64,000 bases of DNA from Planctomycetota bacterium (GCA_023417655.1 JAEZFD010000058.1:62001-126000), one strand, 5' to 3'; numbered from the stretch's first letter, positions 22,398 to 31,011 are shown. Numbers and translations are program-made. Notes: generated from the sequence alone by a model not told the origin.

Positions 22398-23408
22398 CTA
22401 TTCCATCGATTCAACTTCGACGACGGTGCGGCCGATGATTTCTCCTCGGAGAATCTTGTCGACTTCAGGCTGAATCTCGGCCAGCGGCACGATTCGTTTC
22501 ACCGTTTGCAGAAGGGATGGCTTCCAGGGACCTGCCAGCTTGTCCCAGATGCCGTCCCGCAGGTGGTCAGGACACCAGACCGAGTCGATCCCCGCCAGTG
22601 TGATTCCTCGCAGAATGAACGGATAAACTGACAGCGGAAGCTGATCTCCGGCTGTCAGACCGCAGCAGGCAACACAACCTCGGTGGATCACCATCTTGCA
22701 GAGATTTGCGAGTGGAGCCCCGCCGACGGTATCGATTCCACCTGCATACTTCGCGGAGAGCAAAGGCTTATTGCCCGGTGGAGCCAGCAGCTCCCGCCCG
22801 GCGACTTCAGTGGCTCCCAGCGTCTTCAACCACTCGACCTGACGCAGCTTTCCGGTCACAGCCACGACATGAAAGCCGAGTTTCGCCAGGATCATCACCG
22901 CAAGGGACCCGACTCCGCCCGTTGCTCCTGTGACGACGACAGGTCCGGAATCCGGAGTCAAACCATGGGACACCAATGCTTCTACGCATTGCGCGGCGGT
23001 GAATCCCGCCGTCCCGTAGATCATGGACTCTTCGAGAGTCAGCCCATGTCGCAGAGGATAAAGCCATTCACCGGGACACTGAATATACTCTGCCCAGCCG
23101 CCCCAGCGTTCGACTCCCAGCTCGTGCCCTGTCGTCATGACAGGAGTTCCGGGAGGAAACCGGGGATCTGTGCTCTCTACGACGATGCCTGCTGCGTCAA
23201 TTCCAGGAACGTTTGGAAATTTGTTGGCAATTCCCGGGTGTCCAGTGACGATCAGGGCATCTTTGAAATTGAGCGATGAATACCGGACTCGCACGAGCAC
23301 ATTGCCCGGTGATAGCGAAGACAAGGGACGCCGCGCGAGCTCGTGGGTGGAGTGGCCCTGAGCGTCTTTTGTCACCAGAAAACAGGTCATTTCATCTGGG
23401 AGACTCAT
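22398..23408 (-). CDS. YhdH/YhfP-type MDR oxidoreductase (acryloyl-CoA reductase-like)
   Basis: 336 residues from ATG 23408 (MSLPDEMTCFLV); the open frame reaches further upstream but without family likeness. Medium-chain dehydrogenase without zinc ligands: VRVRYSSLNFKDALIVTGHPG, PNVPGIDAAGIVVES, VVTGATGGVGSLAVMILAKLG (NADPH-binding GxGxxG variant), VDTVGGAPLANLCKMV, and SVWCPDHLRDGIWDKLA near the end. E. coli YhdH/AcuI reduces acryloyl-CoA to propionyl-CoA, and this is the closest characterised activity. The gene is isolated between the glycosyltransferase operon and xylA. Confidence 0.85.
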   Translation of the reverse strand: MSLPDEMTCFLVTKDAQGHSTHELARRPLSSLSPGNVLVRVRYSSLNFKDALIVTGHPGIANKFPNVPGIDAAGIVVESTDPRFPPGTPVMTTGHELGVERWGGWAEYIQCPGEWLYPLRHGLTLEESMIYGTAGFTAAQCVEALVSHGLTPDSGPVVVTGATGGVGSLAVMILAKLGFHVVAVTGKLRQVEWLKTLGATEVAGRELLAPPGNKPLLSAKYAGGIDTVGGAPLANLCKMVIHRGCVACCGLTAGDQLPLSVYPFILRGITLAGIDSVWCPDHLRDGIWDKLAGPWKPSLLQTVKRIVPLAEIQPEVDKILRGEIIGRTVVEVESME

Positions 23409-23799
23409 GGCTCTGTCAGTTCTCTCTCGAGGGAATTCGCGATGTCTGCTGCAGTTCCGGGGCCGCAAAAACACACATTGATTCTCGGCGGGCCTGGCCG
23501 CGTCCGTTCCCCTCCAAATTAGGGAGTCGAAGACGACTGCACAGTAATCATTTTCCCATTTTCAGAACCGTCAATCCAGTACCCATCGCAGCCGGTGACC
23601 TCGAATTTGTATTCCGATTGAAATGTCCAGTTCTCTCTTCGGAATGACACATCAGTCGGTTCGATCGCTTGACTCCAGACGCGCGACTCTCGACCCTGAG
23701 AGCGCAAACTCCCGTCACATCGCTTTGGCGTAATCAGTGGTCGGGTGTTTGTCGTGAATTCCCTCTGAATCTGGTCCTTCCTTGAGATGAAGTGTCGAC
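23409..23799. other. Divergent intergenic region upstream of xylA
   Basis: 391 bases between the oxidoreductase gene (minus) and xylA (plus). No coherent short protein and no strong hairpin were seen. GAGATGAAG shortly before ATG 23800 can act as the xylA ribosome binding site. Confidence 0.45.
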
Positions 23800-25113
23800 A
23801 TGGCCGAATACTTTCCTGACGTTCCCAAGATTCAGTTCGAAGGTCCAGAGAGCAAGAACGATCTTGCATTTCGGCACTACAACCCAGAGGAAGTGGTTGA
23901 AGGCCAGAAGATGAAAGATCTCTTCCGGTTTGCTGTCGCTTACTGGCACACCTTTCGGGGAACCGGCTCAGATCCGTTCGGAGCCCCTACGCTGACGCGT
24001 CCGTGGGACGACGGATCAGATTCCGTAGAGAACGCCCTGAAACGAGTCGATGTTGCTTTCGAATTCATCACCAAGCTGGGGGCAGAGTACTACTGCTTCC
24101 ACGATCGTGATGTCGCACCCGAGGGAGAGACTCTGAAAGAAAGCCATGCCAACCTCGATCGGGTTGCAGCACGCCTCAAGGAAAAACAGGGCGAAACCGG
24201 TGTCAAGCTGCTCTGGGGGACGGCGAATCTTTTCAGCCATCCTCGGTACCTGCACGGTGCTTCGACCAGCTGCAATGCGGACGTCTTTGCTTATGCCGCC
24301 TCACAGGTGAAAAAAGCAATTGAAGTGACCCACGATCTGGGTGGGGAATGTTACGTCTTCTGGGGAGGTCGCGAAGGCTACATCAATCAGCTCAACACCA
24401 ATATGAAGCGGGAACTCGATCACCTCGCCCGATTCATGCATATGGCTCATGACCATGCAAAGTCCATCGGATTCAAAGGGCAGTTCCTTTTCGAGCCGAA
24501 GCCGAAAGAACCGACGAAGCACCAGTACGACTTCGACGCGGCGGCATGCTTGAATTTCATCGGTCGCAACGGTCTCGACGGGATCGTGAAACTGAATCTC
24601 GAAGCCAATCACGCCACGCTCGCTGGCCATACGTTCATGCATGAGCTGGAGTACGCCCGCATCCACAATGCACTCGGCTCGATCGACGCCAACTTCGGCG
24701 ATCTGCTGCTGGGATGGGACACCGATCAGTTCCCAACAGACATTTATCTGACGACTCAAGTGATGCTGGTCATCCTGGAGCAGGGGGGATTGACCCCCGG
24801 CGGAACCAACTTTGACGCCAAGGTCCGTCGTGAAAGTCTCGATCCAATTGACCTGTTCCATGCCCATATCGGTGCGATGGACGCCTTCGCTCGCGGAGCA
24901 AAGATTGCAGCGGCCATTCGCCGTGACGGGGTGATCAAAGACTTCGTTGCGCAGCGTTATTCGTCCTTTGACTCCGGAATCGGCCAGAAGATCGAAAACG
25001 GGACGGCGTCGTTCGCAGACCTCGAGAAGTACATGCTCGAAAAGGGAGAAGTCACTCCAAACACCAGCGGCCGACAGGAATGGCTGGAAAACGTCATCAA
25101 TCGTTACATTTAA
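23800..25113 (+). CDS. xylA: Xylose isomerase (XylA)
   Basis: 437 residues, full family length. Active-site blocks are intact: FRGTGSDPFGAPTLTRPWDD, YYCFHDRDVAPEGETL (catalytic His and Asp), YVFWGGREGYINQLNTN, GQFLFEPKPKEPTKHQYDFD (metal Glu and Lys), LNLEANHATLAGHTFMHEL and IDANFGDLLLGWDTDQFPTD. It interconverts D-xylose and D-xylulose (and glucose/fructose) with Mg or Mn in the cytosol. No xylulokinase or xylose transporter is adjacent, so regulation cannot be inferred from neighbours. A strong terminator follows. Confidence 0.97.
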   Translation: MAEYFPDVPKIQFEGPESKNDLAFRHYNPEEVVEGQKMKDLFRFAVAYWHTFRGTGSDPFGAPTLTRPWDDGSDSVENALKRVDVAFEFITKLGAEYYCFHDRDVAPEGETLKESHANLDRVAARLKEKQGETGVKLLWGTANLFSHPRYLHGASTSCNADVFAYAASQVKKAIEVTHDLGGECYVFWGGREGYINQLNTNMKRELDHLARFMHMAHDHAKSIGFKGQFLFEPKPKEPTKHQYDFDAAACLNFIGRNGLDGIVKLNLEANHATLAGHTFMHELEYARIHNALGSIDANFGDLLLGWDTDQFPTDIYLTTQVMLVILEQGGLTPGGTNFDAKVRRESLDPIDLFHAHIGAMDAFARGAKIAAAIRRDGVIKDFVAQRYSSFDSGIGQKIENGTASFADLEKYMLEKGEVTPNTSGRQEWLENVINRYI

Positions 25114-25536
25114 CGATCCTGTTCAGACACCGCTTCCGACTGGCAGCCGGTTGAGATCAGTTCTCATCCGGCTGCTTTTGTTTTGGCATTTCTGCTGGCT
25201 GAAGCATGCGAGATGGACAGCAGCGATTGAGAACTGGTGTCAGACTTTTGAGGTTTTGGGGGACGACTCAATGTCAATTCCGCGGAAATCACCTGCAAAG
25301 CTGCATTGTCGTGTGGCTCGACTTTCTGCCCGCCTCTAGAATCCCGTCTGCCGCATGTTCAAAGAAGATGCTGGCAGATCCGCTCATCCCCCTGGATGCA
25401 GTCTGAAGCCGACAGCCCCGTTCTCCTGTCCTCAAAGGAATTGCTGCTAACAGTGATTCCCCAAACGACCGGAAAGCGATTCAGATAATCTGACGGGTCC
25501 AGTCCAGTTCAACATCAGTGAAAAGTGAGAGAGATT
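25114..25536. other. Intergenic region between xylA and bfr
   Basis: 423 bases. It begins with the xylA terminator (separate entry). The rest shows no gene with protein-like composition. GAGAGAG just before ATG 25537 can act as the bfr ribosome binding site; no Fur-box-like 19-mer was evident. Confidence 0.45.
25143..25184 (+). terminator. Terminator of xylA
   Basis: GCAGCCGG-T-TGAGA pairs with TCTCA-T-CCGGCTGC (one T-T mismatch) around a five-base loop, followed by TTTTGTTTT. It lies about 30 bases after the xylA stop. Confidence 0.8.
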
Positions 25537-26025
25537 ATGAAGGGAAGCCAGCGCGTCATCGACGCTCTGAATGCCGGACTCACCATCGAGTTAACCGCCA
25601 TCAATCAGTACTTCGTCCAGGCGAAGATGTGCAAGGCCTGGGGATTGAATCGCCTGGCCAAACACCACTATGAAGAATCCATCGAAGAGATGAAGCACGC
25701 TGAACTGCTCGTCGATCGGATCATCTTTCTGGAAGGCGTTCCTGAAATCGCCCGGTATGACGTGATTCGTGTCGGTGCTGATGTAAAAGAGCAGCTGGAA
25801 AATGCTCTCGCACTCGAGCTCAACGCGTCCAAGACCTACAACGAGGGAGCAGAGCTTGCTCGTCTCGATAAGGATGCAGCCAGCCGGCAGATCATGGAAC
25901 AGATCGTCAAAGAATCTGAAGACAGCATCGACTGGCTCGAAGCTCAGCTCGACATGATCAAGATGATGGGAATTCAGAACTACCTGCTTTCGCAGGTCGG
26001 CAGCGAAGATGAGGGCGGCCACTAG
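25537..26025 (+). CDS. bfr: Bacterioferritin with altered ferroxidase site
   Basis: 162 residues from ATG 25537; a GTG at 25525 is also in frame. It aligns without gaps to E. coli Bfr over at least residues 1-150: MKGSQRVIDALNAGLTIELT, AINQYF, ESIEEMKHAELL, RIIFLEGVPE, LALELNASKTYNEG. Haem ligand Met52 and ferroxidase ligands Glu18, Glu51, His54 and Glu94 are present. The positions of Glu127 and His130, however, read Ser127 and Ser130 (KESEDSIDWLE where E. coli has RDEEGHIDWLE). The di-iron site is therefore probably incomplete. Role: iron storage, possibly as a non-ferroxidase subunit of a mixed shell. The bfd gene lies convergently 198 bases away. Confidence 0.93.
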   Translation: MKGSQRVIDALNAGLTIELTAINQYFVQAKMCKAWGLNRLAKHHYEESIEEMKHAELLVDRIIFLEGVPEIARYDVIRVGADVKEQLENALALELNASKTYNEGAELARLDKDAASRQIMEQIVKESEDSIDWLEAQLDMIKMMGIQNYLLSQVGSEDEGGH

Positions 26026-26041
26026 AGCAGTTTGCACTACC

Positions 26042-26125
26042 GTCTGTCCGCGCAGCGCGACTTTCAACAGAAAAAACGCTGCATCCCGCCTGGCGGGGAC
26101 GGGCAGACCAGGAGGGAAAATGGTC
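26042..26125 (+). ncRNA. Predicted three-way-junction structure in the bfr 3' UTR
   Basis: Sixteen bases after the bfr stop, GTCTGTCCG (26042-26050) can pair fully with CGGGCAGAC (26100-26108, one G-U). Inside it are GCAGCG/CGCTGC (26052-26057 with 26077-26082) and CCCGC-CTG-GCGGG (26085-26097). GACCA (26106-26110) can alternatively pair with TGGTC (26121-26125). A terminator follows at 26148. This could be a stability element or a 3' UTR-derived small RNA; only base pairing is seen. Confidence 0.35.
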
Positions 26126-26147
26126 TAAAGCCGTGACTGAAACAGCG

Positions 26148-26183
26148 AAGGCGTCATTTCCATTGGGAATGACGCCTTTTTTA
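26148..26183 (+). terminator. Terminator downstream of bfr
   Basis: AAGGCGTCATT (26148-26158) and AATGACGCCTT (26168-26178) form an 11-bp stem with a nine-base loop, followed by a six-T run. The minus-strand exit has no T-run, so it serves the plus strand. Confidence 0.88.
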
Positions 26184-26223
26184 TTGGATTGTCTGAGCGA
26201 GGATCACGAGCGGCAAAACGGCT

Positions 26224-26439
26224 CTATTCCTGTGTGATTCGCGGCTGTTTCTTCTGGTCGATCAAGTTCTGGATACGGCGGCGGCAGGCCATGCATCCAC
26301 TTCCTGCTCCGCAAGCGGCTCGAATGTCCTGCATGCAGGTAGCTCCCAGAAGAGTCACGCAGTCGACGACGGTCGACTGCCGGACTTTGAAGCAGTGGCA
26401 GAGAATCGGATCTGCGGCGACGACGGGCTGTGAGCTCAT
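26224..26439 (-). CDS. bfd: Bacterioferritin-associated ferredoxin-like (2Fe-2S) protein
   Basis: 71 residues with the BFD-like four-cysteine pattern: DPILCHCFKVRQS (Cys-x-Cys) and CGAGSGCMACRRRIQNL (Cys-x2-Cys). Extra cysteines occur at VVDCVTL, GATCMQD and RAACGAG. Bfd reduces the haem of bacterioferritin so that stored iron can be released, and its position convergent to bfr supports this. It is a little longer than E. coli Bfd (64 residues). The BFD-like domain is also found in NirB and other proteins, but no other domain is attached here. Confidence 0.85.
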   Translation of the reverse strand: MSSQPVVAADPILCHCFKVRQSTVVDCVTLLGATCMQDIRAACGAGSGCMACRRRIQNLIDQKKQPRITQE

Positions 26440-27076
26440 GGTCAGTTCAGCAGGTAATTTCAGTAAGGTGGGACCAGACCCAAAGAGGATCAGGCAGGAG
26501 ATCAGAAGGCGCTCTCAGTTGATCAGAAGTCGAATCAGTGTTCGAACCTCGATTCAACCCTTGTAGAGACTGAGTCTCAACTCCAATGAGTCTATCCCTG
26601 TTTATCGACATGAGTCAATTCATATCGCAAGTTTTTTAGGTGGAATCGATCCAGAAGGACTGGCCGGAGATGGATCATCAGCGAACCATTGAACTGAGCA
26701 CTTTTCCTACACGATTCGCCATTCATTGACGAAGTTCGGCTGCTTGACATTCCACGCAACCCCGGCTACAAAGAGGATCCAACATCTTGCGGTGACTCAA
26801 GTTAACGGGCTTTGTCGAACGAGCTGTCACTCCCTTGTCTACGATCGAGAAGATCGTTTCTGGTGGATAACGACCAGGCAACCCGGGACATCCGTCGGGC
26901 AGGGCACTCACAACGAGAGGACTGCCGCGAGTGTTGTGATTCTCCTTTAAATGACGCTGTGGTAATGGGTTAGACGGGTGTGTCCCGGTGGCATATGCCG
27001 AGTTCCGGATGGGAACCTGCACAGCACTCCGGGAAGCAACGTAGATTCCTCCTTTCGCAGAAAAGACTCCGGTCAC
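26440..27076. other. Intergenic region upstream of pheA; long leader likely
   Basis: 637 bases without a convincing gene. It contains a good promoter pair at 26744-26772, implying a leader of roughly 300 bases for pheA. CACAAC (26911-26916 area) and GTTGTG (26934-26939 area) can pair, but no phenylalanine-rich leader peptide was seen. Confidence 0.45.
26744..26772 (+). promoter_or_regulatory. Candidate sigma-70-type promoter for pheA
   Basis: TTGACA at 26744-26749, a 17-base spacer and TACAAA at 26767-26772. The -35 is consensus and the -10 matches four of six. It lies about 300 bases before the pheA ATG. Confidence 0.5.
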
Positions 27077-28237
27077 ATGGCAAAGAAGAAGCCTACCAGA
27101 CCACCCGCCCGTGCAGACCGAAAGGTGCAGCCGGCTGCTCCGCCAAAAGCCGTCACCCGCAAAAAGCCGAGTGCATCGCCCGCCGATCGGGTGAAAGCAA
27201 TCGACCGGCAATTGGTCCAGCTGATCAAAGATCGGATCCAATACAGCATCGCCCAGCTGCAGTCTGGCACGGATCTCCGTGAGACCTGGTTCGACCCCAA
27301 AGTCGAGACTGATCTCTGGGAAGAACTGGAACAGGTCAACCTCGGGGCGATTCCCAAGGAAGTGCTGCGAGGCATCTTCCGCGAAATCCTGTTCGCCAGC
27401 CGAACCAAAGTGAAGTCGGTTCGTGTGGCCTATCTTGGCCCCCAGTTCAGCTTTACGCATCTCGCCGCTTTGGAACGTTTCGGGAAAACGGCCGATCTCG
27501 TTCCGGTCAATTCCATCGCTGCGGTGTTCGAAGAGGTCAACAAGGGGCACGCCGAGTTCGGGATTGTCCCGATCGAAAACAGCACAGACGGCCGAATTGT
27601 CGACACGCTCGATATGTTTACCCGGCTGCCTCTCCGCATCTGTGGCGAAGTGCAGATGGCGGTTCACCACAATCTGCTTTCCCGGTCTCCACGCAGTGAG
27701 ATTACCGAGATCTACAGCAAGCCACAGGCGCTTTCTCAGTGCCGTGACTGGATCGCCAGGAATATGCCGCAGGCGAAGGTCTATGATGTCACCAGCACAT
27801 CAACGGCTGCCGCTCTGGCAAAGACCAAGCCCGGGGTCGCCGCAATCGCCAGCCGTCAGGCCGCTGTGGAATATGGGTTGGATATCGTCGCCGAATCCAT
27901 TGAAGATAACGCTCACAATGTGACCCGATTTGCCATCATCGGCGATCATGAGACCGAGCAGACCGGCAGTGATCGCACCGCATTGCTGCTGCAGATTCCG
28001 CACTCTCCTGGTTCATTGTCGGATGCGTTGACAGCATTCAAAAACAACAAAACCAATCTCACCTGGATCGAGTCTTTCCCGCTGCGTGGCCCCGAGACGG
28101 GCTACCTGTTCTTTCTCGATTTCGAAGGGCATATCAAAGAGCCCCGGATCAAGAAGGCACTTCAGCAACTCGAGAAAAAAGCGGTGCGGATGGAAGTCCT
28201 CGGGTCTTATCCCCGCAGTGAGCCTCTCGCCGAGTAA
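27077..28237 (+). CDS. pheA: Bifunctional chorismate mutase / prephenate dehydratase (PheA)
   Basis: 386 residues from ATG 27077 (MAKKKPTRPP); the frame stays open upstream but without family likeness. A basic, Pro/Ala-rich tail of about 35 residues precedes an AroQ-type chorismate mutase helix (ADRVKAIDRQLVQLIKDRI). The prephenate dehydratase domain follows (VRVAYLGPQFSFTHLAALER, FGIVPIENSTDGRIVDTLDM, KVYDVTSTSTAAALAKT) and then an ACT domain (TALLLQIPHSPGSLSDALTA, LTWIESFPLRG, GYLFFLDFEGH). It makes phenylpyruvate from chorismate via prephenate and should be feedback-inhibited by phenylalanine through the ACT domain. The gene is single, with no other aromatic genes beside it. Confidence 0.93.
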   Translation: MAKKKPTRPPARADRKVQPAAPPKAVTRKKPSASPADRVKAIDRQLVQLIKDRIQYSIAQLQSGTDLRETWFDPKVETDLWEELEQVNLGAIPKEVLRGIFREILFASRTKVKSVRVAYLGPQFSFTHLAALERFGKTADLVPVNSIAAVFEEVNKGHAEFGIVPIENSTDGRIVDTLDMFTRLPLRICGEVQMAVHHNLLSRSPRSEITEIYSKPQALSQCRDWIARNMPQAKVYDVTSTSTAAALAKTKPGVAAIASRQAAVEYGLDIVAESIEDNAHNVTRFAIIGDHETEQTGSDRTALLLQIPHSPGSLSDALTAFKNNKTNLTWIESFPLRGPETGYLFFLDFEGHIKEPRIKKALQQLEKKAVRMEVLGSYPRSEPLAE

Positions 28238-28241
28238 GCCT

Positions 28242-28307
28242 CCCGGTCACGCGGCGTTTCAGGAGTCGCGGTTTCGGTGGCGTGACTTATTCGCTGGAGT
28301 GACCGGG
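28242..28307. repeat. Inverted repeat with alternative pairing between convergent genes
   Basis: CCCGGTCAC (28242-28250) is the exact complement of GTGACCGGG (28299-28307). GTCACGC (28246-28252) can instead pair with GCGTGAC (28280-28286). It lies between pheA (plus) and the minus-strand gene ending at 28312 and could end transcription from either side, though no T-run follows. Confidence 0.4.
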
Positions 28308-28311
28308 CCTG

Positions 28312-28788
28312 TCAGTTCGGGTGAACGGTGGCTGATTCCTGCTTGGCCTCGTCCGGGATTGGCTTCAAGGCGGGCCAGTCGGATAGCGGCAAGCGGAGTG
28401 ACCAGCTGCTCGTTGGTTTCTCCGGGGTTGCTTTCAGCAGGTGAACCTCCAGGTTCTGGTATTCCCCGATCTTCTCGTACTGAGAAGCCAGCTGGTAAAG
28501 GCCAATCGCCCGATTGAGGCTCTCCCGTTCATTTTCTTGAGGATCGAACTCTCCATTCGCCTGTTGAAGAACGATGCGGAGTGTCGCGGGGGAGTCCTGA
28601 AGGTGGCTTTTGACTCGACCTCCTGCGATATACGCTCTGGTCCCGGGGAAGGCGCGGGAGATTGCCTGCTGCAACGGTCGGAACGGCCGGGTGTAAGCCT
28701 CCCAGTAGGCCCATAAGCCCCCCACGATGACGACGCCGAACATCAGCATTCCGATGACGGTCCAGCGGCCGGAAAACGATGAGTTCAT
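28312..28788 (-). CDS. Hypothetical single-pass membrane protein
   Basis: 158 residues from ATG 28788; the frame is open to GTG 28914, but that extension is rich in Ser/Pro and looks non-coding. One N-terminal membrane helix (TVIGMLMFGVVIVGGLWAYW) is followed by a soluble domain: RPLQQAISRAFPGTRAYIAG, GRVKSHLQDSPATLRIVLQ, a helix with NRAIGLYQLASQYEKIGEYQ, and LEVHLLKATPEKP. No family recognised. It lies upstream of ruvA on the same strand, about 200 bases away, and could be transcribed with it. Confidence 0.6.
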   Translation of the reverse strand: MNSSFSGRWTVIGMLMFGVVIVGGLWAYWEAYTRPFRPLQQAISRAFPGTRAYIAGGRVKSHLQDSPATLRIVLQQANGEFDPQENERESLNRAIGLYQLASQYEKIGEYQNLEVHLLKATPEKPTSSWSLRLPLSDWPALKPIPDEAKQESATVHPN

Positions 28789-28983
28789 CGGCCCGCCACT
28801 CAGAACGGGAAGGTGTTCCGGAGTGGACCGGCGGGGGTCGGGTTGGGGGGCCGCGCTAATCACATCAACTTCCGAATATTTCGTCGCTGAAGAGGAAGTC
28901 CCGGTTACGATCACAGTTATCTCTGTGAATTGTCAAGCACTGCAGATCGGAATCAAGAGGAGCCTCGTTGTCTCCCACTGCTT

Positions 28984-29619
28984 TCAGCTTTTCCCGGGCC
29001 GCTGCTGGCGGTAGATCTCCTGCAGCAACTCTTCGACGGATTTGAATTTGCCCTTGCTGGTTTCTTCTGCCTGGTCAATCTTCTCGCGCGCGTCGATTGC
29101 TGAGTGCCCGAGAGCGAGCAGCGCTTCATAAGCCTCGTTCGTGACGGAGTTCGCTTTCACCAGCTCTGGGGAGCTGCCGTCATCCACCATCAGAGCGAAG
29201 CGGGCCATCTTCCGGCGCAGCTTCGCAATAATGCGCTCTGCGACTGCCGGACCAACGCCGGGGAGGGTTGCCAGTGTCTTGATGTCCTGTTCTTCGATCG
29301 CTGTGGCGATATCCCGTACCGGACGCACCATCGCCTGCAGTGCTTTCTTCACGCCAACACCGTCGACCTGACAGACCAGCTCAAAGAACTGCTTCTCGGC
29401 GGGATGCAGAAAACCGACCATGCGTGGAACGACGCGTCCCTTCTGCGGGTTCCCATCGAAGTACTGAATCGTCGCCAGGCTGACTTCCTGTCCGACCTTC
29501 AATTGCAGTTGACGACGGACACATTCCGGAATCAGGACTTCGTATTCCAGCCCGCCGATCTGGATAAATGCTTCCTGCAGATCAAGTCCGACCAGTTGCC
29601 CTGTGATTTTGCGAATCAT
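28984..29619 (-). CDS. ruvA: Holliday junction branch migration protein RuvA
   Basis: 211 residues from ATG 29619. N-terminal OB-fold domain (MIRKITGQLVGLDLQEAFIQ, YEVLIPECVRRQL, FLHPAEKQFFELVCQVDGVG), tandem helix-hairpin-helix motifs (VGVKKALQAMV, LATLPGVGPAVAERIIAKLR), and a C-terminal domain III (EAYEALLALGHSAIDAREKI) that regulates RuvB. RuvA tetramers hold four-way junctions and recruit the RuvB motor. ruvB and ruvC are not in the window, so the usual ruvCAB cluster is split here. Confidence 0.95.
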   Translation of the reverse strand: MIRKITGQLVGLDLQEAFIQIGGLEYEVLIPECVRRQLQLKVGQEVSLATIQYFDGNPQKGRVVPRMVGFLHPAEKQFFELVCQVDGVGVKKALQAMVRPVRDIATAIEEQDIKTLATLPGVGPAVAERIIAKLRRKMARFALMVDDGSSPELVKANSVTNEAYEALLALGHSAIDAREKIDQAEETSKGKFKSVEELLQEIYRQQRPGKS

Positions 29620-29904
29620 GTTCCGTGACTTTCAGTGAAACCATCCATGCGATCTCAGGCAGGATAACGAGGCGGTACATCGTGTCCAAGGCGACCTGTC
29701 AAGCGGTCCTTCAGAAGGATTTAATCTGAATGACTCTGACGTTCCGTTTTTCTATTGCGGCTCTCGCTATGTCGAACTTGCCACAGGTAGAATGAACCTC
29801 ACTCTTCAGTGCGTCGGCCAATGACTTTGTGGGCAATGCTTCGATCTGCGTCCTTGGCTGTACGGTCGTGCCTTCCGAAGAGTTCTTCAGAGAGGAAGCG
29901 TCTC

Positions 29905-30999
29905 ATGCGGATTCAACAGGCTCTGTGGCGAATGTGTTTTTGTGGCCTCGGCAGTCTTGCCCTGGTCTCCGGGGTGTCTGCGGATGACCCCGATCCCGTG
30001 AGGGAGTTCGCGAATCGGATTCGTGAACAGTTGCGCCGTCAGCAGGCTGAGGCAGCGGGCCAGAAACCAGAAGAGGAACAAGATGACCCGAATTCCGAAA
30101 ATGAACTGACAGAGCGACAGAAACAGGTTCTGCGGATTCAGCAGGAAGTTCAGAGGAAAATTCGGGAGGCTCAAGAGAGAGCCAATCAGATCCAAATGCA
30201 GGCAGAAAAGGAATCCCGCGATCTTCGCGAAGATGGGGAACGCCAGTTGCTGGAACTCCGTCGGCGGGTTCCGATGGAAGGCCGTCCAGGACCTCGTCCA
30301 CCGCATCGCCCTGACGGGCGGGCCGGAGTCGATCCCCGGCTTCGCATTCAGCATCTCCAGCGAGCGGCCGACAATCTCCAGTCTGCGGGTCTGACGGAAG
30401 AGGGTGAACGTCTTCGTCAGCGCGCGGAAGAACTGCAGAAAGAACTTGATCGGGAGCTACCGCCTGGCGATGAAGCTCATCATGCCGTGGTGCGGGAAAT
30501 TCATGAACTCCGTCGCAGCGTTGATGCACTTCGTCATGAAGTCCATGAATTACGGCGCGAACTGACCGGACATCATCATGGACCGGGACATCACCCTCAT
30601 CCGCCACATCGCGGAATGATCGATGGACCGCATGATGACGGCGATCGTCCCATGCCTCTCGGTCGCCCTCATCGCCCGGAGGTGTTTCCCGGTCCCGGGA
30701 TGAAACCTCCACATCGACCGAGACGTGGAGTCCTTCCTCCATCGTCATCTGGTCCCGAGTCGAGAAGCTCCGAGCAGGAGCCAACATTTGTTCCGTCCTC
30801 CCGGATTCCTTCCTCACAGCTGGATGAACCAGTGCCTGATTCTCGTCCTGTCCCAGGACAAGGGAAAGCACGTGAGAAGGATTCAGAAGACCGCGACGAA
30901 GCGAAGGCTTCAGATCGTGATGATGATCGACCGAAAAGGGGAAAACCCGAGAAGTCCAAGAAGGATGATCGGGAGAAACCAGAACCTCAAGACGACTGA
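29905..30999 (+). CDS. Secreted coiled-coil, histidine-rich low-complexity protein
   Basis: 364 residues from ATG 29905 (GAGGAAG eight bases upstream). Signal peptide MRIQQALWRMCFCGLGSLAL..VSA, then charged helices with strong coiled-coil character (RQKQVLRIQQEVQRKIREAQ, ANQIQMQAEKESRDL), a planctomycete-type helix LQRAADNLQSAGLTEEGERL and HELRRSVDALRHEVHELRRE. A His/Pro/Gly-rich stretch near residue 230 (HHHGPGHHPHPPHRG) could bind metal. The tail is rich in Ser, Pro, Asp and Lys with no fold. No family recognised; it ends 12 bases before surE, so the two are probably co-transcribed. Confidence 0.7.
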   Translation: MRIQQALWRMCFCGLGSLALVSGVSADDPDPVREFANRIREQLRRQQAEAAGQKPEEEQDDPNSENELTERQKQVLRIQQEVQRKIREAQERANQIQMQAEKESRDLREDGERQLLELRRRVPMEGRPGPRPPHRPDGRAGVDPRLRIQHLQRAADNLQSAGLTEEGERLRQRAEELQKELDRELPPGDEAHHAVVREIHELRRSVDALRHEVHELRRELTGHHHGPGHHPHPPHRGMIDGPHDDGDRPMPLGRPHRPEVFPGPGMKPPHRPRRGVLPPSSSGPESRSSEQEPTFVPSSRIPSSQLDEPVPDSRPVPGQGKAREKDSEDRDEAKASDRDDDRPKRGKPEKSKKDDREKPEPQDD

Positions 31000-31011
31000 T
31001 TTCCATTCGCT

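Noticed and set aside
26723..27670. 315-residue open frame on the minus strand overlapping pheA and its leader
   Set aside because: It is antisense to the well-supported pheA domains and has no recognisable motifs.
28789..28914. Upstream extension of the membrane protein gene to GTG 28914
   Set aside because: The added residues are Ser/Pro-rich without helix or signal character, and the membrane helix follows directly after ATG 28788.
29903..31006. 367-residue minus-strand frame over the coiled-coil protein gene
   Set aside because: Arg/Asp/His-rich composition is explained by antisense of a Glu/Arg-rich coding sequence, and the plus-strand gene has a signal peptide and ribosome site.
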